Position numbers and translations under genes: made by a program. Of a stretch of 60,000 nucleotides of DNA, positions 21,601 to 31,370 are shown one piece after another. The stretch spans positions 13,377,118 through 13,437,117 of the forward strand of contig NC_087078.1 of the NCBI RefSeq assembly GCF_026151205.1, written 5' to 3'. Origin of the DNA: Bolinopsis microptera (taxonomy: Eukaryota > Ctenophora > Tentaculata > Lobata > Bolinopsidae). The notes beneath the pieces are model-generated. The model was not told the origin of the DNA, made no database searches, and was given only the letters and a program-made list of their open reading frames with translations. Position 1 is the first letter of the stretch. Every line of letters begins with the position of its first letter.

Positions 21601-24600
21601 TAATTATTAACAGAAGAATGTGAAATTATGACTTATCCTGATAATTAAGAGTATGTACACTACACATTATATCTAAAGTAAAGAAAGCAAACCTCCACAA
21701 TCCAAACAAGTGAGTGTGGTTCTGTGTACAAGGTTGAAACTCAGGAGGATAAAGAAAACAAACCTCCACAATCCAAACAAGTGTGTGTGGTTCTGTGCAC
21801 AAGGTTGAAACTCAGGAGGATAAAGAAAACAAACCTCCACAATCCAAACAAGTGTGTGTGGTTCTGTGCACAAGGTTGAAACTCGGGAGGATAAAGAAAA
21901 CAAACCTCCACAATCCAAACAAGTGAGTGTGGTTCTGTGTACAAGGTTGAAACTCAGGAGGATAAAGAAAACAAACCTCCACAATCCAAACAAGTGAGTG
22001 TGGTTCTGTGTACAAGGTTGAAACTCAGGAGGATAAAGAAAACAAACCTCCACAATCCAAACAAGTGTGTGTGGTTCTGTGCACAAGGTTGAAACTCAGG
22101 AGGATAAAGAAAACAAACCTCCACAATCCAAACAAGTGAGTATGGTTCTGTGCACAAGGTTGAAACTCAGGAGGATAAAGAAAACAAACCTCCACAATCC
22201 AAACAAGTGAGTGTGGTTCTGTGCACAAGGTTGAAACTCGGGAGGACATTGCCACTCTCTATCTAACATGTGCAAATCAACTGCGTCACTTGGCGCTGTG
22301 CTGTCAGTGTTCGACGCTGTGTTCTCTGTGTTCGTGGTCGATTTCTGGAGGTAGCGGAACGGACCACATAGCTTGAGATTCAGTAGTGAGTGCAGACTAT
22401 CTGACAAATATGTAATAAGTTATGTATGACTATTTATCAATAAATATGAAATTCTGTATAACAAATTATAAAGTCATGTCATATACAGTAGAACCTCTAT
22501 TATATTTCTTGCCTCTCTATATACCCGGTACCTTGATATACTAAGACGCAATGAAACTATCGGACCACGATGTATGGGGACTTGCCACCCCATGGCAACA
22601 TTAAAATATATCGACTCTGTTACATCGTTTCCTGTTAATATAAAACTCCGTTACAAATTGAACTGGGATCTCAGATCTGGCAATATTACACCTTAGATCA
22701 ATAAAATATGATAAAGTAATATATAACTAGTAGGCTTAAGTAAAAGTCTGATAGAATATAGAACACAAAATAGTTTACTGCTTATACCGGACCTCGAGCT
22801 GTATTCCATGACAATACAACACAATACAATACAAACATATAAGGCCATAATATTAATGTGCACTTTTCGTTTCCCCGAGAAGCCTGATATAAAGAGGTTT
22901 TGATGACCAGAATTATAGATTACCTTACTCGGGAATATTATAGCGGGTTAATTTATGACTGGGAAAATTAATGACCGGGAAAAATATGGCGGAATTTTCC
23001 AAAACCCACCAAGCATCAAAATGTATTACTATTAGTTTACCTTACTCGGGAACATTATAGCGGGTTAATTTATGACTGGGAAAATTAATGACCGGGAAAA
23101 ATATGGCGGAATTTTCCAAAACCCACCACTTTATCCCAGTCATAATATTCCCGAGTAAGGTAAATCGATTTCTTTCAAAAGGGATACTTTCAAAGATATC
23201 ATAAAGTTATGCGATTCTAATTGATCACTCTAGAGATTTGGATAGTGGTGGGGATGTGACCGGTAAATCGGTGTCACGTGTCAGATCTACAGTGTCACCG
23301 TGTCACGTGCCAGATTTACAGTTTGTCACGTGTCAAATATGCACTCTAATATCTACTCACTTAGTGGGTCCTCAGGAGATTGATTGAGAGACCAAGTCCA
23401 CAGTAGTTGCATACCAGGGTTAAACCTAACCCCGAATGTTTCTTCCAGCTCAGACTTTTTACTCTGGTGGTGGATTAGATGGTTTTACATCGGTAATTGG
23501 TTAGCAAGTTTTACGCAATCCTACAATAATATTTGAACGGTTTTAAGAGAACGGTATATTTCTGGTATCTACGCACAGGAACGATATTATATAATACTGG
23601 TTATAAATCATTCAATTTGTTTAGGTTCGCTTCAAGACAACTATTTAAACATAACCCAACACCAATCAGAAGTTAATTAGAAGCAGAGCAAAGCTTACCA
23701 TTACCGAGGCCTCGCGAGGGCGTATTTCAGTCACACGACGACATTTTAGGCAATAGTATTTAACCAAGATGACATTTTAAACGGAAATCACGGAATCACG
23801 GAATCACGTGACCTCTTCAGAAAGGTCATGTGAGTTAGAATCAGGCGAAATTGTAATTATCCATTTTGTTCTGTGCACAATATTGTTTAATAGTTCATTA
23901 TATATTCTTCATACGAGATGCACAAGTTGTACATGGTCTGGCAAAAGTATATTACTCTCTCTGTATCAACAGAAATCATTTAAATAAAGAGCCAACCTTG
24001 CAGTGTGTTACTTAAATATTAAGTAGTTGACGCAAAACTTAAATTATTGAGCTGCTCCTCAACAGGTTTTAGTGGACAATCTGCTTTCCCTGACGTCATA
24101 AACAGCAAGAATACTGCAAATTCCTAATCAGAGTGTTTAAAGTACAAGGGGCGCGGGCGTGGTATTGAAATGGGGAGTTTTAAATATTTGACGATTAAAT
24201 CCTCGAATAAATGGTAGCAGTATGTCACGTGATCACTGATCCTGCAAACCCAAGCGTTAATAAACTTTTGTGCTAATTTATATTTGAAATCTATCTGTTT
24301 CAGGACTTGTTTAATTACTACTATCAATTGTGATGAACCTTGTTCAGTTAACCTTGTTAACCTTAGTTAACCTTAGTTAACCTTGTTAACCTTAGTTAAC
24401 ATTAGTTAACCTTGTTAACATTAGTTAACCTTAGTTAACATTAGTTAACCTTGTTAACATTAGTTAACCTTGTTAAGGCCAGAGGGGGGGGTAAGGGGTC
24501 AAAAAAATCGACCAAAATATTATTTTCTAAATCAATTTAATTTTCGATGACAAAAACATTGCTGCTATTCACATATTTGTAGCTGCTTAACTTTTTTTAA

Positions 24601-26267
24601 TAATTGAGGTTAACCGATTTTCACAAAATTGATTATACAACATTGAGGTTAATAAAATTGAGGTTAATATTTTACTACACTGCATAATTTTTTGTTTTTT
24701 CGGTCAGCAAATGTAAACTCTAAATTGTAGGTTCATAATTATCAGAAAAAGTAATATCCAAACGTGATTAAATGAGGTTAACCTCTTGATTTAGGTATAG
24801 CGAAAATAGATTAGATGATAGAGTTGTTATTTCTATCGTAAGATTACGACATACAAATTTCCTAATAGATGTAGTGCTGATTTACTTCATTTTATCTCGA
24901 GAAAGTGTCGAAAATGAGGTTAACCATATCATTTGGTAGTTTAAGAATTATTTACACAAGATTTTTACTTTTGTTATGTACCACAATATCGCAGTGAGGT
25001 ATCTATTTGTATTCCAATGCTTCAAATATGATCATGAGACAAAGGTGATTAGAACTGACCATATATAAGTAGAAGAGTTCACCCATAAATAGCTTAAAAA
25101 TGAGGTTAACCTCTCATTTGTTGAATATCGGGCCAGTCAATCACATGTTAACCTCAAAAACTTAATTGTTACACTGGGCAAATGTTTCATTACATGTATA
25201 CAAATATATTGATAAACCAATTCCATTGTTATATGGTCTATAGCGAGGTTAACAATCATATTTTTTACTACTACTACAAAATATCGTGATAGTTAACCTC
25301 ATTTTTAGACAAATTTTGGTTTATGATATTGATTTTCCCAACATAAAGTATCTCAATAACCATCTTCCCACCTTAAAGCAAAAATTGTATGCGGACGCTA
25401 CTAAATACGGAAAATAATCCACAATTTGAGATTTTGGCAGTGAAATAAAAACACCAAAACTCTTTTTACTCAAAACAGTTTTTTTCATACAAACGTCCCT
25501 TAGTTGAGAATACTGGCCACACCCAGAAGCTGAAACTTGGCACAGGTGTTCCTTGGGTTGTCACCAACAATTCTATTGTACAAAATTTTGATATTTGCCT
25601 CTGTTCTTGAGTTATGAGGTTAACTGTCGAAAAACTGTCGAATTTGGGGTAAAGTTAACCTCATATCCCAAGAACAGAAGCAAATATCAAAATTTTGTAC
25701 AATAGAATTGTGTAAAACAGTCTAAGGAACACATGTGCCAAGTTTCAGCTCCTGGGTGTGGCCAGTCTTCTCAACTTAGAGCGTTTTAACTTTTTACAGT
25801 TTAAGTTTAAGTTTGACATGTAATTACATGTAAACCTCAATATTTGGCGCGCGATATCTAAAAAACGCAAGGTCAGATTTCGGTCCGGTTTTTTTCCTCT
25901 TGTTTGTCTCCAGCAGCTCTAATCAAATATGTGATAACTAGAAAATCGACTTTTACCCCCCCCTCTGGCCTTAACCTTAGTTAACCTTGTTAACCTTGTT
26001 AACCTTAGTTAACTTTAGTTAACCTTGTTAACTGTCTCAGATAATTATCAAAATAATTATATATCTATCTATATAATATATTATGTATAATAGATTTTTG
26101 GGGAATGAACAAAGAATACCTCATCACATCATAATTAGTAATTTAATAAATAAATTAAATAAATAATTAGTAATTTAATAAATAAATTAAATAAACCCAA
26201 TCAAAATTATTTTACTAACCTCTTTATCTTCCCTCACTTTTCGTCTTTTGACTTTTGGCTCAGACAT
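15678..26267 (-). CDS. HPF1: Histone PARylation factor 1
   Basis: HPF1 joins PARP1 or PARP2 at DNA breaks in the nucleus and supplies a catalytic glutamate so that ADP-ribose is placed on serine. Nine exons, minus strand, in order: 26220-26267, 23361-23463, 22190-22400, 20173-20270, 19654-19789, 19391-19454, 18003-18103, 16432-16516, 15678-15787. All have GT-AG borders. Blocks matching the vertebrate protein as I know it are SELEETFGVRF, LKLCGPFRYL, CPPEFQP, VGKNDVGYR (the PARP-contacting Tyr-Arg) and FANDECDYGMG, which contains the catalytic Asp-Glu pair. The length is 318 residues if one lost base in exon 4 is allowed for; the human protein has 346. The start MSEPKVKRRKV has a CAG 3 bases upstream. 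Oddities are the frame break in exon 4 and a 71-bp array built from the end of exon 3. Confidence 0.9.
16690..16845 (+). repeat. Two-copy tandem duplication (about 80 bp)
   Basis: The segment with TATTCAATACCGTATTCAAT and CCTTTAAAGCTT occurs twice in a row, almost identical, in the HPF1 intron between exons 7 and 8. It looks like a recent duplication. Confidence 0.85.
16905..17105. mobile_element. Partial copy of the 1065-1765 inverted-repeat family
   Basis: Carries the CACTAATTAGTGACGTATAA block and a following 100-bp stretch (GATCCAT, then GAAATGGGC, GTAGAGTTCACATG and GAAGTGAACATG). That stretch matches the reverse complement of 1540-1690. Only one end was recognised, so it is a solo or truncated copy in an HPF1 intron. 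Confidence 0.65.
17598..17885 (+). repeat. AACAGTAATTATTGCTATT minisatellite
   Basis: About 15 imperfect copies of an 18-19 bp AT-rich unit in an HPF1 intron, ending in a degenerate ATTGTAATT run. Confidence 0.85.
18637..18975 (+). repeat. ACTAGTTAT-type minisatellite
   Basis: Short interleaved 9- and 15-bp units made of TTATACTAG and TTATATTACTAG in an HPF1 intron. Two frames stay open through it (Tyr/Thr/Ser/Ile repeats), but these are composition artefacts, not genes. Confidence 0.9.
20173..20270 (-). pseudogene. HPF1: HPF1 exon 4 with a single-base frame break
   Basis: The exon begins in frame after exon 3 (RDTPWERPTFVVEKRKGDHG) and must end at AG-GTTTGT with two bases left over to join exon 5. 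The first frame runs into TAA before the donor. The protein family, the exon phase and the end motif NGHTDLI all require one extra base between the GTT codon and AATGGA, around 20201-20205. Exon length 98 would become 99 and every later phase then agrees. A sequencing or assembly deletion is the simplest reading; true loss of HPF1 is the alternative. This entry marks the broken exon only, not the whole gene. Confidence 0.7.
21684..22246 (-). repeat. 71-bp array made from HPF1 exon 3 end plus splice donor (8 copies)
   Basis: Eight head-to-tail copies of 71 bp, more than 95% alike. On the minus strand each unit carries the last 50-odd bases of exon 3 (encoding PPEFQPCAQNHTHLFGLW), the donor GGAG-GTTTG, and about 14 bases of intron. 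Only the unit at the high-coordinate end (exon boundary 22190) is joined to the rest of the exon; the other seven lie downstream in the intron, each with an intact donor. Since 71 is not a multiple of 3, use of a neighbouring donor would shift the frame, except every third copy. Confidence 0.9.
22190..22400 (-). other. HPF1: HPF1 exon 3
   Basis: Acceptor TTTGTCAG at its start and donor GAG-GTTTG at its end. It encodes the block from SLHSLLNLKLCGPF through PPEFQPCAQNHTH and ends in the codon split AG-G (Arg) shared with exon 4. A Thr/Asn/Ser-rich insert lies between the two conserved blocks. Confidence 0.85.
22923..23162. mobile_element. Palindromic MITE, TACTCGGGAATATTAT family, copies 2 and 3
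   Basis: Two copies lie in tandem in HPF1 intron 2. The first (about 22923-23015) lacks its right end; the second (about 23041-23162) is complete, with both ends TTACTCGGGAATATTAT and CATAATATTCCCGAGTAA. They are nearly identical in their left 90 bp. Confidence 0.8.
24335..24476 (+). repeat. GTTAACCTTA/GTTAACCTT tandem repeat, left part
   Basis: About 14 imperfect copies of a 9-11 bp unit in HPF1 intron 1. The same repeat resumes at 25971-26035 on the far side of the TTAA-flanked element, so the element has split one array. Confidence 0.85.
24477..25970. mobile_element. TTAA-flanked element, piggyBac-like non-autonomous (1,494 bp)
   Basis: Both ends read GGCCAGAGGGGGGG with GTAA next, as inverted copies, and both abut TTAA (24473-24476 and 25971-25974), the target site of piggyBac transposons. 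It holds no open frame above 60 residues. Inside are about nine GAGGTTAAC motifs on both strands, some as the palindrome GAGGTTAACCTC. It also contains a long hairpin with arms at about 25498-25625 and 25645-25785, roughly 85% matched. Caution: the host array is itself full of TTAA, so the target duplication is weak evidence alone. Confidence 0.6.
25971..26035 (+). repeat. GTTAACCTT tandem repeat, right part
   Basis: Continuation of the array interrupted by the 1.5-kb element. Confidence 0.8.
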
Positions 26268-27240
26268 GGTCTGTACAACCTAATATAACTATCCAGGTTG
26301 ATCAAACGGTCAATTAAAAACCCTCGAATTCCATTCTCATCATGTCAGAACAAGCACTTTTGAGCAAATTAGGCAAGATTTAAAGGTTTGTGATTCTAGA
26401 TTGTAATTCAGGAACTTTGTGCTTTAAGTTTGTGTGTTAATGGTTACCTAATACATGATACTAATTGAGTATTAATTCTAGATTTTGTGGTTACAATAAA
26501 GAAAAAGTTGACTTCTGGAACTAGCTGTTGATATCAGCCACAAACTGAATATGAAAGTAATCACAATAACACTGACATAACATTATGTATTACAATATGT
26601 TTCCTATCCGGGTATTCCATTCAAAATTCAAAATTTAACATTCAAATCAGTCCAAAACTTTTTACATCAAATCAAAATTAAAATTACAGCATCAAGGATC
26701 TCATCATAAGAAGAGAGGCCAATTCAAAGAAAACGCAATTTTAGCACTTCTTGTCTTCAAATTTGTGTGTATTATCGATTTCACCTGTACTGCACTAGAA
26801 ACTAACAGCAGCCCCTAATAAAAGTTTTTTATCGTTGGTTTTGAACATCAGTGATGTTCCAACAAAAATGTTTTTAAATTTTACCACCATTTATCAAAAT
26901 CTATAGAGATAGCCTAATATCTTAATAAAAGTTAATCAACTGTTTAATCGCTTATTAGAGTATTGGTCCCAATTAAATGAACGCCATGCAACAGCAAAAC
27001 ATACCGTACCAATCAGACATAACAATGCGTTATGGAAACTTTGATTGGTGCTTCGATCACAACTTTACCAGCCTAAAACTATGACGGGTCGAGGTTTTCA
27101 CAACTTACAAATCCTCTCAATACTTGACTCATATCGCATTTTTATACTAAACATGTTGCACGTGTGACACTAAAAACACAACCACTAAAAAGAACATGAT
27201 CACATCCAGTATTTACATTTCTGAACTACAAATTCCCAAA
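26268..27240. other. Intergenic spacer between AP4B1 and HPF1
   Basis: Under 1 kb between two genes in the same direction. AT-rich; no gene seen. It must hold the AP4B1 3' UTR and either the HPF1 promoter or an internal operon spacer. Confidence 0.4.
26271..26292 (-). other. Splice acceptors just before HPF1 start
   Basis: On the minus strand TTATATTAG-GTTGTACAG-ACC-ATG. AG dinucleotides end 12 and 3 bases before the ATG. The pyrimidine tract is weak compared with the other genes. Confidence 0.3.
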
Positions 27241-29604
27241 TTATAAGACTCCAAAAATGTGCCTAGCAGACTTGACCATCATTTGTGAGATCATGTAGTT
27301 CACCGATTTCACCTCAATTTCCAAAGTATTTTGCACAAAACTAAGAAGAATCTTCATTAATACAAGCATTCCTGCACTAGACGAATAAAGGAATATCTGC
27401 TGAGGATCTACATTAGAAGGAGTGATAGCCATGGTCGATATTGAGTGTCTCAGTAGAAGTGCCTGTATATCAGTCGATACTAAAATGTTCGTTTTGTACA
27501 GCTGTACTTTGAACTTTTCTGGTTTCCAATTTTTACCCCAGTTCTGTTCGTATACCTCCGGTTGAACTGTAGTCAGTGATAAAGTCATGAGGAAGTTTTT
27601 AACTGATTGTGTTTCTGCGGCATTATTGCTACTTTTCTGTGAAGATGCTGGTGGACCAAATAACGAGGACAGATCATCGTTGATACTGATAGAGCTTGTG
27701 TTTTTGGTGGCTTGTGTTGTAGAAATGTCTGTTATGTTGCTTGTAGGTGGTGTGTTGAGTCCTAATATATCGTCTAAAGTTTCTCCGACATTCCCCTGTT
27801 TTGTATTGAGATCAGGAGCGACTGTAGGTGCTGGGACTGGATCATCTATTTCCAGTAAATTTACAGCAACCTCAACAGACGCAACCTCAACAGGCTCTGA
27901 GACAACAGATTTGGGTTCTTCAGCTTCCTCTGGGAGTTCTTCTGTGACAGACCGCCCAATATCAACTGGATAGCACTCAAACGATATCGCTTCCTTAGCC
28001 GAAACAGAAACATGGGGTGCATCCTTTGAGTCCAAAACCCCCTTCAAGTTGTTCAGAATAACGTTGCAGTAGACATTGGCACGCCCTCGCATTAGAGGAT
28101 CATCATCCTTAGCAACGAGAGTAAGAAGTTTGTAAGCAATGGTTGCCATTCCGGGGAGACCGGACTGTTTTAGACAAGCAGCCAGGAGAGCTGTTCTGAC
28201 GTCACACTCCAAGTTACCGTACTCCTCCACATAGCAGTACATCATGGAAACACATTCTGGTAAGATGTGACCATAGGATCCCAACATGGACAACAGAGCA
28301 ATGTTGGCTGATGGTGTTAGATCAAATTCTGCACAGCGCTGAAGCTGGGGTAGAACCACCTCAGCGCTGTCCTGCAGCGAAACTACAATGTTCTCCAGGC
28401 AGGGAAGTAAGGTGGAGATGATTGTACCAGACCCAGACTGGAGCAGTCCAGTCAACTGAACGATGAGTCCGCTCATCTCGCTGCCGTGAGTCAGGACACA
28501 AGCTGTAACACACTCAACCAACTCCGGGCAAATATCAGCATGCTTGGGCGAGTTCAGACATTCTAACAGCTCAGCAACTATCTTGGAGACATTGTTTTTA
28601 TTGATAATTGTTGATAGCACCCGGAGTTTTTCAGCTTTCAAGTAAGCAGGATCGTGGTAAGCTGGGAAAAATGTCTTGTAGTGTCTGAACAGAACCGAAG
28701 TGTCGTCAATTATTTTGGGAATTTCAAGACAAAACCAGTATGCAATTTCTGGACTGGAGTGTATAACTCGGAAAAGCAAAGGTTTGGTAACTCGGTCGAT
28801 GAACTGGGACTGCATTTCACGAGAATCCAGTCCAGTGATCAGGGGTTGAAGCAAAGTGACTGTGTGAAGAACAACACTCGGAGAACAATCATCAAGAAAT
28901 CCATCGACTAAGTTAAGCACCTCCATAACACCAGCCTCACCATTGGTTAGTGTTTGAGTATCAATTCCTGATAAGATGAGAGGTACTTGCCAATCAGAAA
29001 AGTCATTCAGACGTTTTAAAAGTTTCATAGCAAGAGGCTGTCTCATTTTGTAGCCAGGCTTTGTTTGTACTAATGCTATGATAGCGATGGCAGCCACCCC
29101 TTCATCGAAATCCTCTAGAATCTCCTCAAGATGCAGCCCTAAGAGTTGTTCCTCAAAAACATCTCTACTCATCTTGAAAACCTTGACACACCCATCCACA
29201 GCTAGACGTCTCACATATGGACTGCTATCCTGAAGTGCTTGTTTGATTGGTGGGGCTATGTACTCTGCTAGATCTGGAATATTCAAAGAACCAAGAGTCT
29301 GAAGAGCGTGTCCACGTTTGAGGGGTTCAGAATCGTGCATTATCTCCTTGGTAAGTTGGTTAATGCAGAGCAGAGCTGTTTCAGAGTGAAGGTGACCATA
29401 CTGAGCAGTAAACATCCCAATGAGGCGACTGATGGAGCTTTCCTTGACTCTCACTTGTAGGACAATGTCAGGGAATAAGGAGGACATGTCCTTGCCAACA
29501 TACACATTGGCCATGATCTTGGACATGACCTTTTTCAACTTCTCTAGGTCACCATTGTGGGAACGCAGGAGGGTTCTCAACTCATCTATTTCAGAGCTAG
29601 ACAT
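27241..29604 (-). CDS. AP4B1: AP-4 complex subunit beta
   Basis: Beta subunit of the AP-4 coat that sorts cargo such as ATG9 at the trans-Golgi network. Predicted 787 residues, intronless (human about 739). The start is the ATG at 29604 because a splice acceptor (TTTTTACTTCCAG) ends 2 bases upstream; the open frame runs 86 residues further up but that part is AT-rich non-protein-like. Residues about 1-545 form the adaptin HEAT-repeat trunk, with the family blocks YVRRLAVDGCVKV and HYKTFFPAYHDPAYLKAEKL. Residues about 550-685 are an acidic hinge. The C-terminal 100 residues form the single platform domain typical of AP-4 beta (QNWGKNWKPEKF onward). AP-1/AP-2 beta would be longer and differ in these blocks. 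Oddity: the hinge carries LLEID (583-587), a clathrin-box motif. Confidence 0.88.
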   Translation of the reverse strand: MSSSEIDELRTLLRSHNGDLEKLKKVMSKIMANVYVGKDMSSLFPDIVLQVRVKESSISRLIGMFTAQYGHLHSETALLCINQLTKEIMHDSEPLKRGHALQTLGSLNIPDLAEYIAPPIKQALQDSSPYVRRLAVDGCVKVFKMSRDVFEEQLLGLHLEEILEDFDEGVAAIAIIALVQTKPGYKMRQPLAMKLLKRLNDFSDWQVPLILSGIDTQTLTNGEAGVMEVLNLVDGFLDDCSPSVVLHTVTLLQPLITGLDSREMQSQFIDRVTKPLLFRVIHSSPEIAYWFCLEIPKIIDDTSVLFRHYKTFFPAYHDPAYLKAEKLRVLSTIINKNNVSKIVAELLECLNSPKHADICPELVECVTACVLTHGSEMSGLIVQLTGLLQSGSGTIISTLLPCLENIVVSLQDSAEVVLPQLQRCAEFDLTPSANIALLSMLGSYGHILPECVSMMYCYVEEYGNLECDVRTALLAACLKQSGLPGMATIAYKLLTLVAKDDDPLMRGRANVYCNVILNNLKGVLDSKDAPHVSVSAKEAISFECYPVDIGRSVTEELPEEAEEPKSVVSEPVEVASVEVAVNLLEIDDPVPAPTVAPDLNTKQGNVGETLDDILGLNTPPTSNITDISTTQATKNTSSISINDDLSSLFGPPASSQKSSNNAAETQSVKNFLMTLSLTTVQPEVYEQNWGKNWKPEKFKVQLYKTNILVSTDIQALLLRHSISTMAITPSNVDPQQIFLYSSSAGMLVLMKILLSFVQNTLEIEVKSVNYMISQMMVKSARHIFGVL

Positions 29605-30258
29605 TCCTGGAAGTAAAAATGTAGCTTTTAATTGAATGATGTAGTTAATGATGACAGCTGAACACAATTTATAAGTATTGATGCTTTGTAGAGACATTTC
29701 ATCGATAGATATTTTGGAAAACTGATGACATTTTATTATTATTAAGGTACAAATGTTAGTAGTTAGCATGTTAAAGTGATAAATAGCTAGAACTATAACA
29801 GTTTTGGAAGAAATAAGACTCGTAGATAAAAACATAGCTTTCGATTTAAAACGAAATATCAATTTTAGTAATTTAAAACAGTATTTTAAAATGATAATTT
29901 TTAAACAAAGAATAAAATAACGTAATTTATGGGGGAGCCAAAAGATCGGAATCGTTTAGGCTTATAACATAGCACTGACTTTTGGACCCCCTGAAGATAT
30001 TCAACTGTATACTTATATAAACATTAATCAAAAATAAAACTATAGACAAGAATAGAGATAAATCATAAAACAAACAAAAAAGCATTTAAAATATTTACCC
30101 ATCTAATCTCTTTCAAATCAGTAAAATGAAAAAAACATTGGAGTAACCTGGTATTCATGATTTGTAACTTTGTAAAGCAGCTTAAATTATGTCATTCCCA
30201 TTAACATTGCCACTGAAGCACTTAAATCATGCAGATTATTTCTATGGTCCACATAATA
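29605..30258. other. Spacer between CRYZL1 stop and AP4B1 start
   Basis: About 650 bp, AT-rich, no gene seen. Confidence 0.4.
29607..29620 (-). other. 3' splice acceptor 2 bases before AP4B1 start
   Basis: On the minus strand CATTTTTACTTCCAG-GA-ATG. Strong pyrimidine tract and CAG. A 5' UTR of 2 bases only makes sense if another exon or a spliced leader is joined here. Confidence 0.6.
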
Positions 30259-31356
30259 TTACATCATATCTACAACATATGATCCATTCATTGGGTCTAA
30301 CTCATTGTTCAGCACCATAACAGCATCCTCTAACGTGACCTTGTGAATAGGTTGTGGTGGAGTCAGTTCTTTTGTTCCGAGTAGTTCTATTTGAGTTATC
30401 AGAAAATGTACTAGAGATCCCAGCTTAGATGGAGAACAGAGGTTTGCAGTAGGGTTGATATAGTGCAAAGAACAACCTTTTGCAAACATGTGTTGGCACA
30501 TTACTTTACTGACAATTTGTTTGTCGTTGGCTAAGACAAGGTGTCCTCCAGCAGCCATGCTAGTGACTGCAAGAGACAATGGTAATGTTCCTTTGTGCAA
30601 AACACTTTCATCTTTACTGCCGTCCCTATCAGCATACAACGGATTAGCAACTTGCAGGCACAATACTAGTGAGAATCCAAGTTTGTCAGATTCTTTAATG
30701 AGGCTCTCACCTAATTGTTTAGAATTAGAGCGGTGTATCCAAGCCTCAAAGAAGCTATCAATCATGTTCCTGTACGGCATTAGCATGTCTTTCTCAAATT
30801 CTTGAGCAAGATAAACAACAATTTTACAACCTCTCTTGTGTAGAGTTTGGATGATTATTTGTCCTTGAGGTGTGTGCCCATCACAAACTAACACTGTGTC
30901 ACCCCTAGACACCTTGTTTTGTAGAGCAAAGTACGCAGGAATAAGAGCATCAACTGTAACTGTCACATCAGTTTTGTCCAGAGATGACTGGAACCCAAAA
31001 CAAAAGTAACGAGGAACAATACATGAATCTGATAAACCAGAGTGTTTTGATGTTTCAGGTATCATGAAAACGACAGAAGAGCCCACATTTATATCTCTAA
31101 CAGCAGATCCCAAATGTGTTATGACACCAATACCTATGTTTCCGACACCTTCTGCTTTGTCTTCTTGGTGATCTTTCATAAGCTCCTTTATTATATATGA
31201 TATTCTTTTCCTTTTGAAAATACAGGTTTGAACATTGATAGCAACTTCGTAGTCTTTCAGTACCAGGTCAGCTCTCCCCTGAACTTTCACATACTCCATG
31301 ACATCCCTAGCCTGTGACCTTTCTGTTGCAAACTGGCAGACCACACGATAAGTCAT
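30259..31356 (-). CDS. CRYZL1: Quinone oxidoreductase-like protein, zeta-crystallin-like 1
   Basis: Member of the zinc-free medium-chain dehydrogenase/reductase family; the precise reaction is not settled for this subfamily. Predicted 365 residues (human 349), intronless. It shares with the human protein, as I know it, the N-terminal substrate-domain half, the nucleotide-binding block RGDTVLVCDGHTPQGQIIIQ followed by RGCKIV, the central AAGGHLVL block, and the C-terminal half with CSLHYINP and the final PIHKVTLEDA block. The usual AxxGxxG fingerprint is degenerate here (GHTPQG), as in human CRYZL1, so NADPH binding is not assured. The ATG at 31356 follows a splice acceptor (AAGCTTTTCAG) by one base. 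Confidence 0.85.
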   Translation of the reverse strand: MTYRVVCQFATERSQARDVMEYVKVQGRADLVLKDYEVAINVQTCIFKRKRISYIIKELMKDHQEDKAEGVGNIGIGVITHLGSAVRDINVGSSVVFMIPETSKHSGLSDSCIVPRYFCFGFQSSLDKTDVTVTVDALIPAYFALQNKVSRGDTVLVCDGHTPQGQIIIQTLHKRGCKIVVYLAQEFEKDMLMPYRNMIDSFFEAWIHRSNSKQLGESLIKESDKLGFSLVLCLQVANPLYADRDGSKDESVLHKGTLPLSLAVTSMAAGGHLVLANDKQIVSKVMCQHMFAKGCSLHYINPTANLCSPSKLGSLVHFLITQIELLGTKELTPPQPIHKVTLEDAVMVLNNELDPMNGSYVVDMM

Positions 31357-31357
31357 C

Positions 31358-31370
31358 CTGAAAAGCTTAG
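31358..31370 (-). other. 3' splice acceptor 1 base before CRYZL1 start
   Basis: On the minus strand AAGCTTTTCAG-G-ATG. Strong evidence that the mature 5' UTR comes from elsewhere (spliced leader or upstream exon). Confidence 0.6.

Noticed and set aside
21673-22165. Several 67-137 residue frames with PPEFQPC and HTHLFGLW
   Set aside because: They are the tandem copies of the HPF1 exon 3 end running through introns. Only 22190-22400 is exon.
24335-26035. Interstitial telomere repeat
   Set aside because: The units are GTTAACCTTA/GTTAACCTT, not TTAGGG or CCCTAA.
27241-29604. AP-1 or AP-2 beta subunit
   Set aside because: Trunk blocks and the short single-platform C terminus fit AP-4 beta better; the AP-1/2 beta ear has two subdomains and a longer chain.
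29605-29862. 86-residue upstream extension of AP4B1
   Set aside because: AT-rich, unlike adaptins, and separated from the conserved start by a strong splice acceptor.
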